Source: Oscillospiraceae bacterium
Lineage (GTDB): Bacteria > Bacillota_A > Clostridia > Oscillospirales > Oscillospiraceae
Length of the DNA: 25,460 bases
Direction of reading: 5' to 3'
NCBI GenBank assembly: GCA_017549325.1
Contig: JAFYVA010000090.1
Coordinates: forward strand, 1 to 25,460
Of this stretch, positions 17,894 through 23,859 are shown in pieces. The translations under genes were made by a program, and so were the position numbers. Position 1 is the stretch's first letter. Each line of letters starts with the position of its first letter. The notes under the pieces were generated by a model, which worked only from the letters and a program-made list of their open reading frames with translations, did not search any database and had not been told where the DNA came from.

Positions 17894-19264
17894 ATGGCTA
17901 AAGCTTTCTTTGGCGGCGTTCATCCTAACGACATGAAGGCCGCAACCAATGAAAAGGCCATCGAGCAGCTGGCAGCCCCGGCTCAGGTGGTCATTCCCAT
18001 GTCTATGCACATCGGTGCACCTTGCAAGCCCATCGTTGCAGTGGGTGACAAGGTAAAAGTAGGCCAGCGAATTGGTGAACCCGGCGGATTCGTTTCCGCA
18101 CCCATCCACGCCAGTGTGTCCGGTACGGTCAAGGCTGTGGAGCCCCGTCCCAGCTCCATGGGCGGTACGGTGATGAGCGTTGTCATCGACAACGACTTTG
18201 AGAACACCGTCAGCGAAGAGGTCAAGCCCGCAGCTGACCCCGAGAATCTGACCAGCGAGGAGCTGGTTGAGATCGTCAAGAACGCCGGTATCGTCGGTCA
18301 GGGCGGTGCTACGTTCCCCACCCATGTGAAGATCTCTTCCGGTCTTGGCAAGGTGGACTATGTGATCATCAACGCCGCAGAGTGCGAGCCCTACATCACC
18401 GGCGACCACCGCACCTGCCTGGAGCGTCCCGACCAGGTCATCCTGGGCGCTACGCTGCTGGCCAAGTGCTTTGGCGTGGAGAAGGTCTACATCGGCATCG
18501 AGGCCAACAAGCAGAATGCTGCCGATGTGCTGAATGCAAAGATCAAGGAGCTGAATGCCCCCGTCGTGGTGGTCGTGCTCCACACCCGTTATCCCCAGGG
18601 CGCTGAAAAGCAGCTGGTTCAGGCCGTTTCCGGCCGTCAGGTGCCCTCCGGCAAGCTGCCCGCTGATGCCGGTTGCTGCATCTTCAACCTGAACACCACC
18701 TGCGCCATCTACCGTGCCGTTTACACCGGTATGCCCGTGGTCAACAAGATCGTCACGGTGTCCGGTTCCGGCGTGATCGAGCCGAAGAATGTGGAGTGCC
18801 CCATCGGTACCCCCATCACCGCTCTGTTCGATGCTTGCGGCGGTCTGAAGGAAGAGACCTACAAGCTGATCATGGGCGGCCCCATGATGGGTCTGGCTCA
18901 GCACAATGTGGATGTCACCGTTGGTAAGGGTACCGGCGCTATGCTGGCCTTCGCCGGTGACGAGGAGAAGTACGAGGCCAATCCCCAGTGCATCCGCTGC
19001 GGTAAGTGCGTGGGCGTCTGCCCCATCCGCCTCGAGCCTATCTTCATGTATAAGTATCTGATGAAGGGCAACTACGAGGCCTTCCGCGATGAGTTCCACG
19101 GTATGGACTGCATCGAGTGCGGTGCCTGTACCTATACCTGCCCCGCCCGTCTGCCCCTGACCCACGCTTTCCGCCTGGGCAAGCAGCAGGTGAACAACGC
19201 AAGAATGGCCGCTCAGGCCAAGGCAGAGGCTGAGAAGGCCGCTGCTGCAAAGAAGGAGGCGTAA
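17894..19264 (+). CDS. rnfC: Ion-translocating ferredoxin:NAD oxidoreductase subunit RnfC
   Basis: The NADH-interacting peripheral subunit of the Rnf complex, which passes electrons from ferredoxin to NAD+ while pumping Na+ or H+. The 456-aa protein has an N-terminal barrel-sandwich region with SAPIHASVSGTVKAVE, the nucleotide/FMN region GIVGQGGATFPTHVK and AECEPYITGDHR, and two [4Fe-4S] sites near the end: Cys366/369/372/376 (CIRCGKCVGVCP) and Cys406/409/412/416 (CIECGACTYTCP). An Ala/Lys tail follows. I use the ATG at 17894 because GAGGTGA lies five bases before it; an in-frame GTG at 17885 overlaps that site. It is first of six tightly spaced rnf genes. Confidence 0.97.
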   Translation: MAKAFFGGVHPNDMKAATNEKAIEQLAAPAQVVIPMSMHIGAPCKPIVAVGDKVKVGQRIGEPGGFVSAPIHASVSGTVKAVEPRPSSMGGTVMSVVIDNDFENTVSEEVKPAADPENLTSEELVEIVKNAGIVGQGGATFPTHVKISSGLGKVDYVIINAAECEPYITGDHRTCLERPDQVILGATLLAKCFGVEKVYIGIEANKQNAADVLNAKIKELNAPVVVVVLHTRYPQGAEKQLVQAVSGRQVPSGKLPADAGCCIFNLNTTCAIYRAVYTGMPVVNKIVTVSGSGVIEPKNVECPIGTPITALFDACGGLKEETYKLIMGGPMMGLAQHNVDVTVGKGTGAMLAFAGDEEKYEANPQCIRCGKCVGVCPIRLEPIFMYKYLMKGNYEAFRDEFHGMDCIECGACTYTCPARLPLTHAFRLGKQQVNNARMAAQAKAEAEKAAAAKKEA

Positions 19265-19268
19265 GGAA

Positions 19269-20276
19269 ATGACGGATTATAAGAATTTGAAGCTGATCGC
19301 TTCCTCCTCTCCCCATATCCGCTCCAATGAGGATACCCGCTCCATCATGCTGGATGTGATCCTGGCTCTGCTGCCTGCTACCGCCTGGGCTGTGTATGCC
19401 TTCGGTTTCAAGGCTCTGCTGCTGGTGGTCGTCTCCGTGGTGGCCTGCGTGTTCTGGGAGTGGGCTTATCGTAAGGTCATGAAGAAGCCCCAGTCCATCG
19501 GTGATCTCTCTGCAGTGGTTACCGGTATGCTGCTGGCTCTGACCTGCACCGTGAACCTGCCCTGGTGGATGCTGGTCATCGGCGCATTCTTCGCCATCGT
19601 GCTGGTCAAGCAGCTCTATGGCGGCATCGGCTGCAACTTCCTCAACCCCGCTCTGGCCGGTCGTGCCATCCTGGTGGCCTCCTATGCCTCTTTCATGGGC
19701 AACTGGGCTCTGCCCAACTCCAAGCTGGGCGTCGTCGTCTCCTCTGCCACTCCCATGCAGATCATGAAGGAAGGCACTCTGGAGAAGTGGGCCGAGCTGA
19801 CTGCCAACTACTCCGTGGGCGATATGTTTATGGGTAACATCGGCGGCGCCATGGGCGAAGTCTCCGCTCTGGCTCTGCTGCTGGGCGGCGTGTACCTGGT
19901 CATCCGCAAGGTTATCTCCTGGCACATTCCCGTGGGCTACATCGGCGCTGTGGCAATTCTGTCTCTGGTGGCCGCTCCCGCCGGCATCGACAACGTTCAG
20001 TACATGCTGTACAACGTTTTCGGCGGCGGTCTGATGCTGGGTGCCATTTTCATGGCTACCGACTATGCTACCTCTCCCGTGACCAAGCTCGGTCAGATCA
20101 TCTTCGGTGTGGGCTGCGGTTTGCTGACCGTGTTCATCCGCCGCTTCGGTTCTTTCCCCGAGGGCGTTTGCTACTCCATCCTGATCATGAACTGCACCAC
20201 CTGGCTGCTGGATAAGTACATCCGTCCCACCATCTACGGTGCGGCAAAGAAAGCAAAGAAGGAGGCGGCTAAGTAA
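19269..20276 (+). CDS. rnfD: Rnf complex membrane subunit RnfD
   Basis: A 335-aa polytopic subunit, homologous to NqrB, carrying a covalently bound FMN. It has hydrophobic helices throughout and conserved stretches ASSSPHIRSNEDTRSIMLDV, GGIGCNFLNPALAGRA and, at 158-161, SSAT, where Thr161 is the expected flavinylated residue. The acidic residue commonly found three positions before the Ser in the ApbE motif is Val155 here. It starts 4 nt after rnfC with AAGGAGG inside the rnfC end. Its TAA overlaps the rnfG ATG as TAATG. Confidence 0.96.
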   Translation: MTDYKNLKLIASSSPHIRSNEDTRSIMLDVILALLPATAWAVYAFGFKALLLVVVSVVACVFWEWAYRKVMKKPQSIGDLSAVVTGMLLALTCTVNLPWWMLVIGAFFAIVLVKQLYGGIGCNFLNPALAGRAILVASYASFMGNWALPNSKLGVVVSSATPMQIMKEGTLEKWAELTANYSVGDMFMGNIGGAMGEVSALALLLGGVYLVIRKVISWHIPVGYIGAVAILSLVAAPAGIDNVQYMLYNVFGGGLMLGAIFMATDYATSPVTKLGQIIFGVGCGLLTVFIRRFGSFPEGVCYSILIMNCTTWLLDKYIRPTIYGAAKKAKKEAAK

Positions 20277-20854
20277 TGAAGATCTCCGGTAAGTTTGTTC
20301 TCAAGGTCGCCGGTACTCTGACGGCCATCTCTCTGGTGGTTGCCGCTCTTCTGGGTGTGGTCAACATGGTCACCTACGAGAAGATCGATGCCATCAATGC
20401 TGAGAAGACTGCTATGGCTCTGGCTGCCGTCGCTCCCGAGGGCGCTGAGTTTACTCCTGTTGAGCTGAGCGACGCCGTTGTGGCCGCCGCTGCTCCCTAT
20501 GGCACTGTCACCGGTGTCTACGCTATGTCCACCGGCGGTTACGCCGTGGAGATTGTGACTTCCGGCTCTCAGGGCAGCATTTCCATGATCGCCGGCGTTG
20601 ACGGCAACAAGGCACTGACCGGCGTCTCCGTGGTCAACCACTCCGAGACCGGCGGTATCGGTACCAAGGTCGTCAACAACGATCCCGCTACCGGGACCAC
20701 CGTCGGCGTGCTGGATCAGTTCGTCGGTATGAGCGGCTCCGGTTCTCTGGTGGTGGGCAAGACTGTGTCCCCCATCTCCGGCGCTACCGTTACCACTAAG
20801 GGTGTGACCGCCGGAGCCAACGGTGCTCTGGCTGTCGCCGAAGTGCTGGGCTAA
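20276..20854 (+). CDS. rnfG: Rnf complex FMN-binding subunit RnfG
   Basis: A 192-aa subunit with one N-terminal membrane anchor (about 7-32) and an extracytoplasmic FMN-binding domain. The flavinylation motif SGAT is at 168-171 with Thr171 as the attachment residue, followed by VTTKGV. The conserved GIGTKV at about 127-132 is present. The position usually occupied by Asp (165) is Ser. Covalent FMN is normally added by ApbE, which is not encoded in the window. It overlaps the rnfD stop by one base. Confidence 0.95.
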   Translation: MKISGKFVLKVAGTLTAISLVVAALLGVVNMVTYEKIDAINAEKTAMALAAVAPEGAEFTPVELSDAVVAAAAPYGTVTGVYAMSTGGYAVEIVTSGSQGSISMIAGVDGNKALTGVSVVNHSETGGIGTKVVNNDPATGTTVGVLDQFVGMSGSGSLVVGKTVSPISGATVTTKGVTAGANGALAVAEVLG

Positions 20855-20874
20855 GAAAGGAGGAGTACTGAACA

Positions 20875-21519
20875 ATGAATATGAAAAAGCAGTTTATGGA
20901 CGGTCTGATCCATCAGAACCCTGTTCTGGTGCAGCTGCTGGGTATGTGCTCCACTCTGGCCATCACCACGTCCTTCTTTAACGGTCTGGGCATGGGTGTG
21001 TCCGTGCTGATCATCCTGACCCTGTCCAACATCTTCATCTCCCTGTTGCGCAAGATCATCCCCGATGAGGTGCGTATCGCCTGCTACATCGTGGTGATCG
21101 CCGGTTTCGTTACCTGCGTTGACCTGCTGCTGAAGGCATTCGTTCCCGCCCTGTCCAACTCTCTGGGCGTGTTCATCCCCCTGATCGTGGTCAACTGCAT
21201 TATTCTGGGCCGTGCTGAGGGCTTTGCCTCCAAGAACGGCGTCGGTGTCTCCACCATGGACGGTATTTTCCAGGGCATCGGTTATACCATCGTGCTGGTC
21301 ATCATGTGCGTGATCCGTGAGTTCCTGGGCGCCGGCAAGTTCGGTGGCGGCCTGCTGGGCGGCGGCGGTCTGGGTGCTGCACCCGGTATCGTCCTCTTCC
21401 CCGAGGATTACGCTCTGAGCGTGCTGACTTTGCCCGTGGGCGGCTTCCTGACCCTGGGCGTGCTGATCGCTGCTATGCAGTGGGGCCTTGCCAAGGCTAA
21501 GAAAAAGGAGGGTAAGTAA
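20875..21519 (+). CDS. rnfE: Rnf complex membrane subunit RnfE
   Basis: A 214-aa integral membrane subunit homologous to NqrD. With RnfA it forms a pseudo-symmetric pair that holds a [2Fe-2S] cluster inside the membrane. The two cluster cysteines are visible: Cys25 in LLGMCSTLAITTS and Cys108 in VVNCIILGRAEGFA. Six hydrophobic helices are suggested. AAAGGAGGAG lies nine bases before the ATG. A second in-frame ATG two codons later is less well placed. Confidence 0.97.
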   Translation: MNMKKQFMDGLIHQNPVLVQLLGMCSTLAITTSFFNGLGMGVSVLIILTLSNIFISLLRKIIPDEVRIACYIVVIAGFVTCVDLLLKAFVPALSNSLGVFIPLIVVNCIILGRAEGFASKNGVGVSTMDGIFQGIGYTIVLVIMCVIREFLGAGKFGGGLLGGGGLGAAPGIVLFPEDYALSVLTLPVGGFLTLGVLIAAMQWGLAKAKKKEGK

Positions 21520-21521
21520 GC

Positions 21522-22106
21522 ATGAGTATTACGACTTTGCTCGCCATTTCTCTTGGCGCTATCCTGACTAACAACTTCATTTTCTCCCAGTTTCTGGGTA
21601 TCTGCCCCTTCCTGGGCGTGTCCAAGAAGATCGACACCGCCGTGGGTATGGGCGCTGCCGTGACTTTCGTTATGGCACTGGCTTCCGCTTTTTGCTACTT
21701 CGTGAATCTGGTCCTGGTGGCTCTGGGTCTGGAGTTCATGCAGACGGTGGCCTTCATCCTGGTGGTCGCATCCCTGGTGCAGTTCGTTGAGATGTTCCTG
21801 AAGAAGGCCATCCCCACCCTGTACACCGCTCTGGGCGTGTACCTGCCCCTGATCACCACCAACTGCGCCGTGCTGGGTGTTGCCCTGCTGAACGTGCAGA
21901 ACAATTACAACTTCATCGAGTCTGTTGTCTACGGCATCACCGGTGGTCTGGGCTTCCTGCTGGCCATCTTCCTGTTTGCCGCTGTCCGCGAGCAGACCGA
22001 GTTCTCTGAGACCCCCAAGGCTTTCGAAGGCTTCCCCATCGCGCTGGTCACTTCCGGCCTCATCGCGCTGGCCTTCATGGGCTTCAGTGGTCTGAAGGTC
22101 TGGTAA
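21522..22106 (+). CDS. rnfA: Rnf complex membrane subunit RnfA
   Basis: A 194-aa integral membrane subunit homologous to NqrE and paired with RnfE. The cluster cysteines are Cys28 in LGICPFLGV and Cys115 in TTNCAVLGV. About six helices are visible and the length is standard. It starts two bases after the rnfE stop, with AGGAGGG inside the end of rnfE. Confidence 0.98.
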   Translation: MSITTLLAISLGAILTNNFIFSQFLGICPFLGVSKKIDTAVGMGAAVTFVMALASAFCYFVNLVLVALGLEFMQTVAFILVVASLVQFVEMFLKKAIPTLYTALGVYLPLITTNCAVLGVALLNVQNNYNFIESVVYGITGGLGFLLAIFLFAAVREQTEFSETPKAFEGFPIALVTSGLIALAFMGFSGLKVW

Positions 22107-22120
22107 GGAGGTAAGGAAAT

Positions 22121-23023
22121 ATGACTATTGCATTGGCTGTTGCCGTTCTTGGCGTTCTCGCCATCGTGTTCGGTCTTGTCCTGGCCTTCGCCGCCAAGAT
22201 CTTTGAAGTAGAAGTCGATCCCCGCCTGCCCCAGATCCAGGCCGCTCTGGCCGGCGCCAACTGCGGCGGCTGCGGCTATCCCGGCTGCGGCGGCTGCGCC
22301 GAGGCCATGCTGGCCGGCAAGGCTCCCGTCAACGCCTGCGCTCCCGCCGGTGCTGAGGGCGCTGCCAAGATCGCTGCCATCCTCGGCATGGAGGCTCCCT
22401 CCGGTGAGAAGATGGTTGCTCATGTTATGTGTAACGGCGGCTGCGCTGCTCAGAAGAACTTCGAGTATCGCGGCGTGAAGGATTGCCTGGCTGCCACCAA
22501 GGTCTGCGGCGGTGATGCCCTGGCCTGCAAGTACGGCTGCTTCGGCTTCGGTTCCTGCGCTGCTGCCTGCCAGTTCGGTGCCATCGAGATCATCGACGGC
22601 GTTGCCGTGATCGACAAGGAGAAGTGCACCAACTGCGGCGCCTGCCGCGCTGCTTGCCCCCGCAAGCTCATCACCGAGGTGCCCTACAAGCAGAAGGTCT
22701 TCGTCAACTGCTCCAACAAGGACAAGGGTCCCGCAGTTGCCAAGGTCTGCGCCAACAGCTGCATCGCCTGCGGCATGTGCGAGCGCACCTGTAAGTTCGA
22801 CGCTATCCACGTTATCGACAACGTGGCCGTCATCGACTACGACAAGTGCAAGAACTGCACCATGTGCGCCAAGGCTTGCCCCAAGAACGCCATTGAGCCC
22901 ATCCCCACTCCCGAGGAGAAGGAGAAGTTCAAGGCTGCTCAGAAGGCCGCTGCCGAGAAGAAGGCTGCCGCTGCCAAGGCTGCTGCCGAGGCCGCTGCCG
23001 CCGAGGCTCCCAAGGCTGAGTAA
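22121..23023 (+). CDS. rnfB: Rnf complex ferredoxin-type subunit RnfB
   Basis: The entry subunit that takes electrons from reduced ferredoxin. It has an N-terminal membrane helix (about 2-26), then an Fe-S domain with Cys48/51/56/73 in exact C-x2-C-x4-C-x16-C spacing, then several [4Fe-4S] ferredoxin motifs including CTNCGACRAACP, CIACGMCERTCK and CKNCTMCAKACP, plus an atypical Cys-rich stretch CKYGCFGFGSCAAAC. The last 30 residues are an Ala/Lys/Glu tail, as in RnfC. GGAGG precedes the ATG at 22121. It is last in the operon and a terminator follows. Confidence 0.97.
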   Translation: MTIALAVAVLGVLAIVFGLVLAFAAKIFEVEVDPRLPQIQAALAGANCGGCGYPGCGGCAEAMLAGKAPVNACAPAGAEGAAKIAAILGMEAPSGEKMVAHVMCNGGCAAQKNFEYRGVKDCLAATKVCGGDALACKYGCFGFGSCAAACQFGAIEIIDGVAVIDKEKCTNCGACRAACPRKLITEVPYKQKVFVNCSNKDKGPAVAKVCANSCIACGMCERTCKFDAIHVIDNVAVIDYDKCKNCTMCAKACPKNAIEPIPTPEEKEKFKAAQKAAAEKKAAAAKAAAEAAAAEAPKAE

Positions 23024-23038
23024 GGCAGAGAAACACGA

Positions 23039-23068
23039 AAAAGTCCCCCTCGTGAGAGGGGGACTTTT
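23039..23068. terminator. Terminator of the rnf operon
   Basis: AAAAGTCCCCCTC and its exact complement around a GTGA tetraloop make a 13-bp stem with U-runs on both strands. It ends rnfB and also lies at the 3' end of the convergent small gene remnant. Confidence 0.95.
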
Positions 23069-23238
23069 CTATTCCTCGGTACCTGTGTAGATGTCTTCGC
23101 AGGTCTGCTGTGCGGTCTCTTCAGCGTGGTGAGCGCTTTATGTACGGCGATCAAATCGCCACCGCACTCGGTTAGCAGAGCAACGGCATCCGTGACAGCG
23201 TTGAACAGGGAAACATACATTTTTTTATAGTCCGGCAT
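23069..23238 (-). pseudogene. Frameshifted small Clostridia-type protein
   Basis: The start at 23238 has a good site (TGAGGTGAT) and encodes MPDYKKMYVSLFNAVTDAV, a beginning I associate with short helical proteins of unknown function in Clostridia. In this frame the sequence turns basic and runs on through the terminator. In the -1 frame, from about 23121 to the TAG at 23069, it reads AEETAQQTCEDIYTGTEE, the kind of acidic ending such proteins have. An indel or frameshift between about 23121 and 23137 therefore splits a gene of about 55 codons. A sequencing error or programmed shift cannot be excluded; no classic slippery heptamer is seen. Confidence 0.65.
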
Positions 23239-23254
23239 AGAATCACCTCAAATT

Positions 23255-23282
23255 AGATATATTTTAGATATGTTTTATATCT
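23255..23282. promoter_or_regulatory. Candidate operator: three AGATAT half-sites, 11 bp apart
   Basis: AGATAT occurs at 23255-23260 and 23266-23271, and its inverse ATATCT at 23277-23282, so successive sites start exactly 11 bp apart. The last two make an inverted repeat around GTTTT. They overlap the predicted -10 of the minus-strand gene and lie about 70 nt before the ribbon-helix-helix gene, whose product is the obvious candidate binder. Confidence 0.5.
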
Positions 23283-23303
23283 ACACAAAACACTATATCA
23301 CAA
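23274..23303 (-). promoter_or_regulatory. Putative promoter of the frameshifted small gene
   Basis: On the minus strand a TTGTGA -35 (23298-23303) and a TATAAA -10 (23274-23279) are separated by 18 nt, about 35 nt before the start at 23238. The -10 lies within the AGATAT repeat cluster. Confidence 0.45.
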
Positions 23304-23350
23304 GATGGACATAAAATAAATATAAAATATAGTTGCTTTGGGGTGATTTT

Positions 23351-23515
23351 ATGTCTATCAAAAGTGTGTCTATCCGCATTGACGAGGAAATGCTGAATAA
23401 ACTCCATGTAGTTGCCGATTATGAGGGAAGGAGCCTGAACAGTCAGGTCTTGATTTTAATTCGTGAGAGTATCGCTGCCTATGAGGAACGTCATGGGAAG
23501 ATCGGCAAAGATTGA
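23351..23515 (+). CDS. Ribbon-helix-helix (Arc/CopG-like) protein
   Basis: A 54-aa protein. SVSIRIDEEMLNKL gives the beta-ribbon and first helix, ADYEGRSLNSQVLILIRESIAAYEERHG the turn and second helix, as in small dimeric DNA-binding repressors. I use the ATG at 23351, with GGGGTGA upstream; an in-frame TTG-type start at 23333 is less likely. It is divergent from the small frameshifted gene and faces the AT-rich repeats, which suggests that it regulates itself and its neighbour. No toxin partner is visible beside it, so a toxin-antitoxin role is not supported. Confidence 0.8.
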   Translation: MSIKSVSIRIDEEMLNKLHVVADYEGRSLNSQVLILIRESIAAYEERHGKIGKD

Positions 23516-23520
23516 AAACT

Positions 23521-23544
23521 GAGCCCTTATAGGGCTCTTTTTTT
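23521..23544 (+). terminator. Terminator of the ribbon-helix-helix gene
   Basis: GAGCCC (23521-23526) and GGGCTC (23532-23537) form a stem with a TTATA loop, followed by a T-run. GAGCCCTTA is repeated once more at 23545-23553, just after it. Confidence 0.85.
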
Positions 23545-23637
23545 GAGCCCTTACGGTGGCAGCATGCGCCTGTAAAAACAGGGAAAAGAGAGGGCGAAAG
23601 CGCAACAATACGGCGAAAAAAGGGTTGACATAACGGG

Positions 23638-23726
23638 TGTGGAAAAGTCTGTGGAAACTGTGAAAAACCGCGGAAACAACGGGGTTTGGCGGGTTGCGAA
23701 GACATTATTACGGCCGTTGTTTTCCG
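23638..23726. other. Origin-like repeat cluster upstream of parE
   Basis: A gene-free stretch with four related 9-mers: TGTGGAAAA (23638), TGTGGAAAC (23650), TGTGAAAAA (23659) and CGCGGAAAC (23669). The first is one base from a DnaA box (TGTGGATAA). CGGAAACAACGG (23671-23682) is matched by an inverted copy with one extra T at 23714-23726. AAAAACCGCGGAAA (23663-23676) is identical to the minus strand of the oriC candidate at 8910-8923. Apart from this, the terminator and the parE promoter, 23545-23859 shows no gene. Confidence 0.45.
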
Positions 23727-23779
23727 TTATTTTTTGTCCAAAAAAGAAGAGAAAACGGCAGAAAGCGACAGTAAAAGCC

Positions 23780-23808
23780 TTGCGCTTTGTTAGAAAATAA
23801 GGTACAAT
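23780..23808 (+). promoter_or_regulatory. Putative parE promoter
   Basis: A TTGCGC -35 (23780-23785) and a TACAAT -10 (23803-23808) with a 17-nt spacer, about 50 nt upstream of the parE start. Confidence 0.7.
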
Positions 23809-23859
23809 ATATTGGGTTTATATCCCTATGTAATACACAACCTTTGGAGGTTTCGCCAT

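Noticed and set aside
22939..23238. A 99-codon minus-strand protein reading through the rnf terminator into the rnfB 3' end
   Set aside because: Only the first 38 or so codons look like protein; the rest is the reverse of a terminator and of an Ala-rich coding tail. It is better explained as a frameshifted shorter gene.
23351..23515. Antitoxin of a toxin-antitoxin pair
   Set aside because: The ribbon-helix-helix fold fits, but no toxin-like frame lies directly before or after it; a terminator follows at once.
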